DNA of 64,000 bases, from the NCBI RefSeq assembly GCF_019024285.1, contig NZ_WMKZ01000008.1, positions 73,042 through 137,041 on the forward strand, in the 5' to 3' direction. Origin of the DNA: Alkalihalobacterium elongatum (GTDB lineage: Bacteria > Bacillota > Bacilli > Bacillales > Bacillaceae_F). The notes beneath the pieces were generated by a model. That model was not told the DNA's origin. It saw nothing but the letters and a program-made list of their open reading frames with translations, and ran no database searches. This document shows, one piece after another, positions 1 through 8,273 of the stretch; positions within the stretch are counted from its first letter, which is position 1; each line of letters starts with the position of its first letter. The translations under genes were made by a program, and so were the position numbers.

Positions 1-2
1 TA

Positions 3-1091
3 CAATATGTTGTAAATGAATCGAGGTACGGCTATGTTTTAAATAATGATTATCAGCTTCGTTGGTTAGAGAACCTCTTTGTTGCAATTATGTCTGATGA
101 CAGAATTTCAATTACGCTGTTTCGATTAAAGAGGGTTGATTCGTATAGTTATTTTCATTCTTTTGATGTCTTTTTACTAGGTTCATTATTTGCAAAAAGT
201 TTAGGAGTAGAAGATATTAAAACATTTGCTACTGGATGCTTAATTCATGATGTCGGTAAATTGAAAATTCCTAAAGAGATATTAAGGAAAGAAGGAAAGT
301 TAACAAAGAGTGAATTCGAAGTAATGCAAAATCATACTATTTACGGAGTGGAGTGGGTCCGTAAAAATAATTTATCGCCAATATTTGAGCAATTGATTAA
401 ATCCCATCATGAACGTTTGGATGGTTCTGGTTATCCAGAGGGATTAGTTGATCATGAATTAAGTACAGAAGTACGCTTGTTATCTATAGTGGACACCTAT
501 TCTGCATTGACATTAAAAAGACCTTATCGTGATCCGTTCACAGCAACAAAGGCGATTGAACTTTTGTTAAATAAAAAACATAAATATGATCTAGCCTTCC
601 TAATTTGTTATATTGAATTATTAAATATCTATCCAACAGACTCTATTGTTAAACTATCAAACGGAAAAACAGCAAGAGTAAAAGAAGTTAATGAAACTCA
701 ACCTTATCGTCCAATATTAGAGGAATTGGATGGATCGGGAATTTTTGAACTGCCAGTTAACCTTTCAGTGACAATACCTAAGTTTATTAAATGGGATAGT
801 ATTTATGAATGGGATCAAAAAAATGACAACCACTTAAGAGAAAACTTTTGGGGGAATTATTTAGTTAATTTAATGAATGGGAATATAAATGAAGCGATAG
901 AGAGTTACAAAGTACTTGCTAATGGTATGTCAAATGAAGGTATATTTATTGACATTATCGTTAAGTCGATAAAGGAAATAGGGGAGAAATGGGAAGCTGG
1001 TCAGTTATCCGTAGGAGAAGAACATGACGCTTTATTAGGTATTCAAGAGATCCTAAGTTTAACCTTGGAACGTCCTAGGAAAATGGATTAA
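3..1091 (+). CDS. HD-GYP domain protein with C-terminal B12-cap-like helical domain (5' end outside window)
   Basis: The frame is open to the left edge, so the true start lies upstream; the ATG at 90 is internal. A complete HD-GYP domain is visible: an early His (HSFDV), the metal-binding GCLIHDVGK followed by IP, HHERLDGSGYPEG, and a VDTYSALTLKRPYRD block. This family hydrolyses cyclic di-GMP, and the metal and GYP residues look intact. The last ~75 residues resemble the four-helix cap that precedes cobalamin-binding domains in MetH and CarH, including a W-x9-EH motif (WEAGQLSVGEEH). The Rossmann B12-binding domain with DxHxxG that normally follows is absent, and a terminator begins 40 bases after the stop. 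The HD-GYP call is firm; the cap assignment is from motif recognition only. Confidence 0.85.
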   Translation, partial: QYVVNESRYGYVLNNDYQLRWLENLFVAIMSDDRISITLFRLKRVDSYSYFHSFDVFLLGSLFAKSLGVEDIKTFATGCLIHDVGKLKIPKEILRKEGKLTKSEFEVMQNHTIYGVEWVRKNNLSPIFEQLIKSHHERLDGSGYPEGLVDHELSTEVRLLSIVDTYSALTLKRPYRDPFTATKAIELLLNKKHKYDLAFLICYIELLNIYPTDSIVKLSNGKTARVKEVNETQPYRPILEELDGSGIFELPVNLSVTIPKFIKWDSIYEWDQKNDNHLRENFWGNYLVNLMNGNINEAIESYKVLANGMSNEGIFIDIIVKSIKEIGEKWEAGQLSVGEEHDALLGIQEILSLTLERPRKMD

Positions 1092-1130
1092 ATTATTTTA
1101 GTTTTAGTTACACAAAGGCTTAAGATAGTA

Positions 1131-1181
1131 GCTCACCGTATGATCCAAATTTCTTGGGTCGTTGTTAGGTGAGCCTTTTAT
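1131..1181 (+). terminator. Rho-independent terminator after the HD-GYP gene
   Basis: GCTCACC and GGTGAGC form the outer stem and GATCCAA/TTGGGTC an inner stem, followed by CCTTTTATTTG. It separates the HD-GYP gene from the convergent subtilase gene. Confidence 0.75.
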
Positions 1182-1200
1182 TTGTTATTGCAGTTTAATA

Positions 1201-2982
1201 TTAATTTAATTGTTTTAATGCGTCACCAACATTGATTTCTCCAGCACCGTAAAATGGATCACGTCCCTTTTCACCTAAATCAATAGCAGTTGCTGTCATT
1301 AGCTCATAAACTTCCTCGTTTGAAAGTTCTGGATTGATCGAGCGTATTAATCCAGCTAATCCAGCAACATGAGGAGCGGCCATAGAAGTACCTGACATAA
1401 TGACATAGTTGTTATTTGGAAATAAACTTGGGATATGTTCACCAGGTGCGGCAACATCCACATGGTGTCCGAAGTTTGAGAAAAATGCTCGCTCTCTTTT
1501 ATCGTCTGTTGCAGCGACTGTCAGTACTTCTTTATAATCAGCTGGATACATCGGTTCATTCGTATTATCATTTCCACTAGCTGCTATCAACACCACATCA
1601 TTTTGATGAGCATATCTGATTGCATCGTGAAGAATGTAAGAGTTGTGATAATCACCTAAACTCATGTTAATAACTTCAGCACCGTTATCCACCGCCCAGC
1701 GAATTCCTCTGGCAACTTCAAAAGAGGACCCCTCTCCATTTTCATTAAGAACTTTAACAGGTAGTATATTATTTTGCCATGCAACACCTGCAATACCCGT
1801 TACGTTATTTGTTATTGCAGCAGCGATTCCAGCAACATGTGTGCCATGGCCGTGTAGATCATTTGAATTCGAAGTTCCATCAAAAGCATTAAAGCCTTCA
1901 AGTACTTTTCCTTTTAGGTCTTGATGTTCAGGATCAACGCCTGTATCTAAAACAGCTATAGTCGTTTCCTCGGAACCGTCAGTTACTTCCCAACCCTCTT
2001 GGGCAGCGATTTGACTTAAGTTCCATTGGTAAGGCTGAAAAAATTCATCGTTTGGAACAACAACGGCTTGTGTCGCTTGTTTGGTGAATAAAAAATTAGG
2101 TTCAACAAACTCAACGTCTGGATTTTTAGTCAATTCACTAACAAGTTGATCAGAGGACTTTGTAGCTGACTCAACAATATAATATGGGTCACTATTTTTA
2201 ACGAGGGTTAAGTCCTTCTGGTCCTCAATCCAGGCTTCGGTATTCCTATTATTAACCAATTTAATGACAGCTTGTCCCTCGATATAATGGTGGTCTTGGC
2301 CATCTTCAACATCGGAGTGCACAACAATTTGCCAACCTAGTTCTGGAACCGTTTGAGCTGATATTCCTTTAGGTAAATCTTTCATTGTTTTCCATTGCAC
2401 TTCTGGGTCATTTCCAGACACGAAGAAATTACCATTAGCATCTGCTACGGAGGCTAGGTCTTTAATGTAATTTTTTACAAAAGATAAATTAATCTCCCCA
2501 GCTACAGATTTATCTTCATCTATTTTTTTAGAGATCATAAAATAATCTTCGTCATCCATCTTGTATGGATCAGAAAAAGTTAAACCAGCGTGTTGGTGAT
2601 GAAGTTGTTTTAGCTTTTTTTCACTAATATCACCGACAGTTTCTGTTGTTTTCCCATTTTCAACAATAGCAAAGGAGTGAAAATGAGGATGTTCACGAAC
2701 TTCTTGTTTGAATTTCTTTTGTAACTCTTGATCTCCTAAGTCTTGTTCTGCCCAGCGATCAAGTTGAAGAGATAATTGTGAAAGAAACATAGATGTCGTC
2801 ATCGAAAGGTCGTCCGCTAGCACCTGGTCCATCTCCTTTTGTTCTATACCCTCTACATTTTCGTTTGGAGGTAGGGACCGTTGAATTCCTAGTTGTTGAT
2901 CATCATTTGTAAGAATTAGTATAATAAACCCTAAAAAAATAAACCCACCAACAAATAATGCAACCTGATAAATTTTTCTCAT
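1201..2982 (-). CDS. Membrane-anchored or secreted subtilisin-like serine protease (S8)
   Basis: 593 residues. One hydrophobic segment lies at about residues 7-25, then a long N-terminal region (30-300), and a subtilase domain from about 340. The catalytic triad is visible: Asp346 in AVLDTG, His379 in HGHGTHVAG and Ser533 in SGTSMAAPHVAG, with the oxyanion Asn471 in AASGND. The stretch before the catalytic domain, ending in a 'NPDVEFVEPN'-like motif, resembles an inhibitor-I9-type propeptide, so the enzyme is probably an exported zymogen. The start codon overlaps the stop of the upstream acetyltransferase gene, implying translational coupling. The substrate cannot be told from sequence. Confidence 0.92.
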   Translation of the reverse strand: MRKIYQVALFVGGFIFLGFIILILTNDDQQLGIQRSLPPNENVEGIEQKEMDQVLADDLSMTTSMFLSQLSLQLDRWAEQDLGDQELQKKFKQEVREHPHFHSFAIVENGKTTETVGDISEKKLKQLHHQHAGLTFSDPYKMDDEDYFMISKKIDEDKSVAGEINLSFVKNYIKDLASVADANGNFFVSGNDPEVQWKTMKDLPKGISAQTVPELGWQIVVHSDVEDGQDHHYIEGQAVIKLVNNRNTEAWIEDQKDLTLVKNSDPYYIVESATKSSDQLVSELTKNPDVEFVEPNFLFTKQATQAVVVPNDEFFQPYQWNLSQIAAQEGWEVTDGSEETTIAVLDTGVDPEHQDLKGKVLEGFNAFDGTSNSNDLHGHGTHVAGIAAAITNNVTGIAGVAWQNNILPVKVLNENGEGSSFEVARGIRWAVDNGAEVINMSLGDYHNSYILHDAIRYAHQNDVVLIAASGNDNTNEPMYPADYKEVLTVAATDDKRERAFFSNFGHHVDVAAPGEHIPSLFPNNNYVIMSGTSMAAPHVAGLAGLIRSINPELSNEEVYELMTATAIDLGEKGRDPFYGAGEINVGDALKQLN

Positions 2983-3545
2983 TTATTTTCACCACCCGAT
3001 TTGAAAAAATAAGCCATAAATACTTCATCATCATATTTTCCTTTTAAACAGACTTGTTCTTTTTGTATACCTTCAACAACAAAGCCAGCTTTTTTATAAA
3101 GTTCTAAGGCAATTTCATTTGATGCAAATACTGTAAGACATAATTTATGCAAATGGTTAGTTTTGCACCAATTGAATGTGTAGTTCATCAACTTTTTACC
3201 AATACCTTTACCTTGTGCATTCGATGTTAACCAAGTACGAAAGAGACCTGTATGCTGTTTCATTTCGAGTGAACCGCGTATCACACGGGCTAAGCCACTA
3301 ACTTTTCCATCTATATCTACAACAACATACATATTGTCATTTTCCTTCATTTCTTGAATAAACTGTTGCTCTTCCTCTTCGGTACGAGCAGACTCTTTTT
3401 GTAAAAAAGTTCCTTCTGCAACAATTTCAGCTACAGCATCGACAATTCCTTTACTATCTTTAATTGTAACGGGACGTATTGTAACCTGGGTTCCGTTTTT
3501 TGCTGTAAAGGTCTCACTACTCTTTGTTTGTTCTTTAACTAACAA
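2979..3545 (-). CDS. GNAT family N-acetyltransferase
   Basis: The start is set at TTG 3545, giving 188 residues, because AAGGAGG lies six bases upstream. The longer frame to 3584 would overlap the deacetylase gene and has no ribosome site. The acetyl-CoA loop is seen as NAQGKGIGKKLM, followed by the GNAT ending FASNEIALELYKKAGFVVEG. The N-terminal half holds a VTIRPVTIKD strand typical of the RimI-like fold. It sits between the deacetylase and the subtilase in one leftward transcription unit. The acceptor substrate is unknown. Confidence 0.85.
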   Translation of the reverse strand: MLVKEQTKSSETFTAKNGTQVTIRPVTIKDSKGIVDAVAEIVAEGTFLQKESARTEEEEQQFIQEMKENDNMYVVVDIDGKVSGLARVIRGSLEMKQHTGLFRTWLTSNAQGKGIGKKLMNYTFNWCKTNHLHKLCLTVFASNEIALELYKKAGFVVEGIQKEQVCLKGKYDDEVFMAYFFKSGGENK

Positions 3546-3568
3546 GGTAATCCTCCTTAATAAAAGAT

Positions 3569-4378
3569 TTACTCTGAATGCCAAAACTTCTCTGGATTTT
3601 CTTCTACCTTTGTTTTTAATAAGTGAGATGCAGGAACAATCGCAATTTCTTTTTCTTTAAAATGTGATAGAGCAGATTTTACACCTTTAACTGTTTCGTC
3701 CCCTTTAATTCCGACATGACCTATACCAATTGCTGCTCCTTTTTTCGTAGCAACTTTAGCTAACTTAAGCATTTGCTTATGAACGTGACCGCTGGAAGAA
3801 TGTGTATCATCAAGAAACGTATCTCGTATTGACCAAGGTATATTCATTTCTTCGGCAAGTTTGGGAATTACGGATTTTCCACTTGTACCACTATCAATAA
3901 CGTATAAATCGTACTCCTTTACGACTTCAAGAATTATTCGCATGATTTCTTCGTCTTCAACAATTTTTGAACCCATATGATTGTTAATTCCTGCAATGTG
4001 AGGAATGCTTTCAATGGCTGCAGTTACTCTTTTTCTAATTTCCTCATGACTTAAGTCACTAGTTATGGGATTAGGTCCAAGCCATGATTTTTTCCCTTTT
4101 TTAGGTTCAAGGGGGAGGTGAAGCATTACTTCTAGGCCGAGTTCATGAGCTTTTAATGCTTGGTCTTTACTGTGCTCTAAGAAAGGCATTACGGCTACGG
4201 TAATCGGGATTTTTGATTTGAAAAATTCCTCGACACCTTTTACATCTCCACCAAAATCGTCAATAATAATTGCAGCTTGTAAATTTTCATGTTCGAGTTC
4301 AAGTGTTTTGGCATTGACGATCAATTCGGAGCTCATTAGAATTGTTAATAAGGTAATAAAAAAAACAAATTTTTTCAT
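3569..4378 (-). CDS. Divergent polysaccharide deacetylase family protein
   Basis: 269 residues with an N-terminal signal peptide (KKFVFFITLLTILMSSELIVNA), so probably secreted. The mature part matches the COG2861/YibQ-type family related to NodB deacetylases: AAIIIDDFGGD near the start, MPFLEHS, EVMLHLPLEP, GINNHMGSKI and the late AIGIGHVG. The N-terminal DD and the His residues are candidate metal ligands. The family's role is not settled, with cell-wall glycan metabolism the usual suggestion. It is 24 bases upstream of the acetyltransferase start and probably co-transcribed with it. Confidence 0.85.
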   Translation of the reverse strand: MKKFVFFITLLTILMSSELIVNAKTLELEHENLQAAIIIDDFGGDVKGVEEFFKSKIPITVAVMPFLEHSKDQALKAHELGLEVMLHLPLEPKKGKKSWLGPNPITSDLSHEEIRKRVTAAIESIPHIAGINNHMGSKIVEDEEIMRIILEVVKEYDLYVIDSGTSGKSVIPKLAEEMNIPWSIRDTFLDDTHSSSGHVHKQMLKLAKVATKKGAAIGIGHVGIKGDETVKGVKSALSHFKEKEIAIVPASHLLKTKVEENPEKFWHSE

Positions 4379-4395
4379 TTATGTACCCACTCCTC

Positions 4396-5298
4396 TTAAG
4401 ATGATTGTAAACTCTTGTGTATCCAAATAGCTGCCTGCGCACCATCCCCCATAGCAACACTTAACAATTGAGAGTGATTGACTAAGTCTCCTACAGCCCA
4501 GACATTAGGTACATTTGTTTCTTTCGTTCGAGGGTTTACATGAATATGCATATTCTCTAGTCTTTCGACACCGATATTTTTTGCAATATCTGAATTAACC
4601 TTAGTACCTTTCATTGCCAGAAAAGCATGGTTAGCCTCAATTTTGTAGCCGTTTGACAATGTGATACCCGATATATAGCCTTCTTCCTTACAATGAAGCT
4701 CACTTACTTCCTCTTGATAAAGAGGAATATGGTTGGTTTTTAACTTTGCTTTCAAGTCTTTGTCGATTTCTTCTAAATCATGATTTACATAAATGATGTC
4801 TTCAGTCCAATAGGTTAATAATAAAGAAAGGTGTGCACCTTTATTGCCAGAGCCAATTACAATTGTTTTTTTGTTGGTAATTTCATAACCATCACAATCA
4901 GGGCAAATATAAATTGATTTTCCTAAACATGGATAAATCCCCGAGAGATTAGGGATTCGTTCAGTAAGTCCAGTCGCTAATAGCAGTTTTTTTCCAGGGA
5001 GGTCTGCTCCGTTTTCTAAATGGACAACAAAAGTTCCGTTGTCTTTTTTCGTAATGGAACAAGCAGTATCCTCAATTAAATTCACACTATAGGATAAAGC
5101 CTGTTTCCTCCCTTGCTCACGAAAGAAATCACCACTTACCCCATCAGGCCAACCGAGAATATTATGGTATTCTTTACACAAGGTTGAACGGCCACTACCG
5201 TTATCAACAATTGCGATATTGTGATTATATCGACCTAGTTGGATTGCTGCTTGGAGACCACCAATACCGCCACCGATGATAATGCAGTCGTATGACAT
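4396..5298 (-). CDS. Thioredoxin-reductase-like NAD(P)/FAD oxidoreductase
   Basis: The start is set at ATG 5298 (300 residues), which has AAAGGA nine bases upstream; the upstream extension to 5379 is not needed. The N-terminal FAD motif is IIIGGGIGGLQAA, the second dinucleotide site is VIGSGNKGAHLSL, and the C-terminal FAD motif is NVWAVGDLV. A CPDC pair (ICPDCDGYE) stands where thioredoxin reductase has CATC, so redox-active disulfide chemistry is likely. This arrangement is shared with the thioredoxin-reductase-like family that includes GliT-type oxidases. The partner substrate is unknown. It lies 104 bases downstream of tnrA on the same strand. Confidence 0.85.
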   Translation of the reverse strand: MSYDCIIIGGGIGGLQAAIQLGRYNHNIAIVDNGSGRSTLCKEYHNILGWPDGVSGDFFREQGRKQALSYSVNLIEDTACSITKKDNGTFVVHLENGADLPGKKLLLATGLTERIPNLSGIYPCLGKSIYICPDCDGYEITNKKTIVIGSGNKGAHLSLLLTYWTEDIIYVNHDLEEIDKDLKAKLKTNHIPLYQEEVSELHCKEEGYISGITLSNGYKIEANHAFLAMKGTKVNSDIAKNIGVERLENMHIHVNPRTKETNVPNVWAVGDLVNHSQLLSVAMGDGAQAAIWIHKSLQSS

Positions 5299-5402
5299 CA
5301 GAGTCAGTCCTTTCTTATAACACTTGTTAAAAGTAGTTTTCCATAAACTGAATTTCTTATGAAAGCAAAAAATAAGCAATTAAACATGAAATGTTCAATT
5401 GC

Positions 5403-5705
5403 TTATTTCCTCATATTGAAAGCGGCATTTAATTGACCACGGAGCATTCTGTCGCGAACCTCTTTCTTTTTCAGTTGTTTTTGTTCCATTTTACGTATTT
5501 CAAATGTTTGCATTCCATCTTCCATTTTATTTGCGATATCAACTAGCCTCTCAACATCAAGAAAAGAATATTTTCTTGTTCCGCCTTTACTACGTTCAGG
5601 AAAGATTAATTTACGCTCTTCATAATAACGGATTTTCCGCTCTGATAAGCCTGTTAATTCACTGACCATACCAATCGTAATCACTTTCTTATCTTTATAA
5701 GACAT
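5403..5705 (-). CDS. tnrA: TnrA, MerR-family global nitrogen regulator
   Basis: 100 residues from ATG 5705, chosen because GAGAGGAG lies seven bases upstream. The sequence follows Bacillus TnrA closely: [11 protein letters not shown], a MerR helix-turn-helix ([19 protein letters not shown]), a wing with [19 protein letters not shown], and the C-terminal RGQLNAAF segment. In B. subtilis that C-terminus is the contact for feedback-inhibited glutamine synthetase. TnrA activates and represses nitrogen genes under nitrogen limitation. GlnR is the close alternative, but the short length and the ending favour TnrA. A TnrA/GlnR operator lies just upstream. Confidence 0.9.
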   Translation of the reverse strand: MSYKDKKVITIGMVSELTGLSERKIRYYEERKLIFPERSKGGTRKYSFLDVERLVDIANKMEDGMQTFEIRKMEQKQLKKKEVRDRMLRGQLNAAFNMRK

Positions 5706-5800
5706 GCGCGTACTCCTCTCCACGTTGTTTAACTTTTCTGTCTATTTCCATTTTTCTTATTTAATACTATACCATAAACGGTTTTAATAAATGATTTCGA

Positions 5801-5817
5801 TGTAAGATAATCTAACA
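5801..5817. promoter_or_regulatory. TnrA/GlnR operator
   Basis: TGTAAGATAATCTAACA fits the published TGTNA-N7-TNACA consensus on both strands. It lies about 96 bases upstream of the tnrA start, which suggests autoregulation. Confidence 0.75.
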
Positions 5818-5970
5818 TGTAATGTTAAAAAATTACTTTTAAAAAGGTTTAAGAATTTGTAAAGAATTTATTAGACTTTAGCCACAACTCTTAGTAAAAA
5901 GCATGTAAAATAGTACTAAAGTTACAACTGATAATAATGTGGGTTTCCACAATGAAAGTAGGATACATCT

Positions 5971-8043
5971 ATGGTGACAAATGACCCTCAAACAATCATA
6001 AAAATTGTAAAGAACCAATTATGGGAAAATTGTGACCTCCTTAGATCGATTGTGCAATCTTCACCATTAGCAATAGCTGTTCTTGATATTGAGAGAAAAG
6101 TTAAATTGCTAAATTATGGGGCTGAAACGATGTTTGGGTGGCAAGAAGAAGAGTTAATTGGTAAATGTTATCCCATCTTTTCTGAAGAGAAATCTCTGTT
6201 ATTAAAAAGAATTCAAAGTGAAGAAATTATTATAAACGTTGAAGTTATACTAAAAAAGCGGTCTGGGTTACTTATTGATGTTAATTTCTCTTCTGTCCAT
6301 TTGTATGAGGATCATCAATTTAGTGGGTATTTAATTATATGTGAAGATATAACAAAACGTAAAAAGGCTGAGCTTGATTTAAAACAATCAATAAGAGAAT
6401 TAAAAGATATAAAATTTGCATTGGATCAATCTGCAATTATTGCAATAACTGACCCCTACGGTAAAATTCGTTATGTGAATGATAAATTTTGTGAAATCTC
6501 TAAGTACAAAAGAAGTGAGCTACTTGGACAAGATCATCGGATTGTTAATTCGGGTTATCACCCTAGGTCCTACTTTTACGAGATGTGGAGGACAATTAGG
6601 AGGGGACAAGTTTGGCAAGGAGAAGTAAAGAATAAAGCAAAAGACGGTAAATATTATTGGGTTCAAACTACAATTGTGCCATTTTTAGATGAAAGTGGTG
6701 AACCTTATCAATATGTTTCGATACGATCGGATATTAGTAAACGTAAATTAGTTGAAGAAAAGGTCAGGTTGTTAGCCTATTACGATGAGCTAACCAACTT
6801 ACCAAATCGTACATACTTTAAAAATCAAATTAACCAAGTGTTATCAGAAGATCGTAATGAACAAATTGCTGTTATTAGTGTTGACTTAGATCGCTTTAAG
6901 TTAATTAATGACACTTTAGGTCATCGATACGGTGATCTATTGTTAAAAGCAGTGGCTGAACGTCTAAAAAGCAATCTCCAACCAGATGACTTTATTGCTC
7001 GTCATGGTGGAGATGAATTTTTAATATTTCTACGTAATGTCTCTTATGAGGATATTAAGGCAGTTGTTAGAAAGTGTATGAAATCATTACAATTACCAAT
7101 AAGATTAGATCAAAGTGATCATTTTGCATCAATAAGTATGGGAATAAGTTTATATCCTCAAGACGGCACTACTTTTGAAGAACTATATCAAAAGGCAGAT
7201 ATTGCTCTAAATCGTGTTAAAAAACAAGGGAGAAATTCATTTCAATTTTTTGAGTCTACAATGGACCACTCATTATCTAGAGAATTGCAAATTGAAAAGA
7301 ATTTAAGAACTGCTATAGATTATCATGAGTTTACTCTTCATTATCAACCTAAGCAAGATATTCAAACAAAGCGGATTGTTGGGGTGGAAGCCTTAATACG
7401 ATGGGAAAACCGAGAAATAGGAAATGTATCTCCAGGAGAGTTTATTCCTATTGCTGAAGAAACAGGGATGATTAGTGATATTGGTGAGTGGGTATTAAGG
7501 ACAGCATGTCTACAAATGATTAACTGGCAATCTCGTGGTTTGCAACCGATAACGATATCCGTTAATTTATCTGTACGTCAATTTATGGATAACAGAATTA
7601 TAGAGTCGATTACAACAATTTTAAAAGAAACTAAACTTAACCCTAAATTTCTAGAACTTGAGATTACCGAGAATGTTGCCGTCCACGAAAAAGAATATGT
7701 TAATCAAAAGCTACGTGAACTGCGTGATTTAGGGATTAAGATTTCTATTGATGATTTTGGAACAGGGTACTCATCACTTAGTTATTTAAAGGATTATCCA
7801 ATCGATACATTAAAAATCGATAAATCATTCGTCGATGAAATAATAAAGAATGGGGACTCGTCAATTGTCCGTGCGATTATTGCGATGGCTCACAGCCTGC
7901 AAATGTCTGTCATCGCTGAAGGGGTTGAAGTAAAGGAACAATTAGAATTTTTAAAAGCTCATAATTGTGATCAAATACAAGGGTTCTTGATAAGCAAGCC
8001 GTTAGCGGCATCTCAATTTGAAACGGAATTTTTAATGGTTTAA
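5971..8043 (+). CDS. PAS-PAS-GGDEF-EAL cyclic di-GMP signalling protein
   Basis: 690 residues with no membrane segments, so probably cytoplasmic. The order is: PAS 1 about 25-130, ending in a PAC-like ICEDITKRKKAE; PAS 2 about 150-262; GGDEF about 270-430 with intact RHGGDEF near residue 346; and EAL about 445-690 with VEALIRWE near 473 and the DDFGTGYSS loop. Both the cyclase signature and the phosphodiesterase residues look complete, so either or both activities are possible. The PAS input ligand is unknown. It is monocistronic and followed by a strong terminator. With the HD-GYP gene it gives two c-di-GMP proteins within 8 kb. Confidence 0.92.
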   Translation: MVTNDPQTIIKIVKNQLWENCDLLRSIVQSSPLAIAVLDIERKVKLLNYGAETMFGWQEEELIGKCYPIFSEEKSLLLKRIQSEEIIINVEVILKKRSGLLIDVNFSSVHLYEDHQFSGYLIICEDITKRKKAELDLKQSIRELKDIKFALDQSAIIAITDPYGKIRYVNDKFCEISKYKRSELLGQDHRIVNSGYHPRSYFYEMWRTIRRGQVWQGEVKNKAKDGKYYWVQTTIVPFLDESGEPYQYVSIRSDISKRKLVEEKVRLLAYYDELTNLPNRTYFKNQINQVLSEDRNEQIAVISVDLDRFKLINDTLGHRYGDLLLKAVAERLKSNLQPDDFIARHGGDEFLIFLRNVSYEDIKAVVRKCMKSLQLPIRLDQSDHFASISMGISLYPQDGTTFEELYQKADIALNRVKKQGRNSFQFFESTMDHSLSRELQIEKNLRTAIDYHEFTLHYQPKQDIQTKRIVGVEALIRWENREIGNVSPGEFIPIAEETGMISDIGEWVLRTACLQMINWQSRGLQPITISVNLSVRQFMDNRIIESITTILKETKLNPKFLELEITENVAVHEKEYVNQKLRELRDLGIKISIDDFGTGYSSLSYLKDYPIDTLKIDKSFVDEIIKNGDSSIVRAIIAMAHSLQMSVIAEGVEVKEQLEFLKAHNCDQIQGFLISKPLAASQFETEFLMV

Positions 8044-8046
8044 TGT

Positions 8047-8114
8047 AAAGTGCCTGATTACTTTCCTTTAATTCTTTTGTTGTAAAGAATTAAATCAGAG
8101 TATCAGCGCTTTTT
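8047..8114 (+). terminator. Rho-independent terminator after the GGDEF/EAL gene
   Basis: A long hairpin pairs AGTGCCTGAT and TTTAATTC with GAATTAAA and ATCAGCGCT, followed by seven T residues. Confidence 0.75.
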
Positions 8115-8273
8115 TTCTTGCAGGAGTAATTTATTTTTTATATACTTTATAAAACATATAAAAAAACTCGGGTATTGATTTTATCTAATAAAACTGTAGT
8201 TAGTGTATACGAATAAGGTTAAAGTATATAAATAAAATATTAACTTTCATGAACGGATAAAGGGGAAGCAAAG

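Noticed and set aside
1081..1200. Frameshift removing a B12-binding domain from the HD-GYP protein
   Set aside because: The remaining 100 bases to the terminator cannot encode the ~120-residue domain in any frame.
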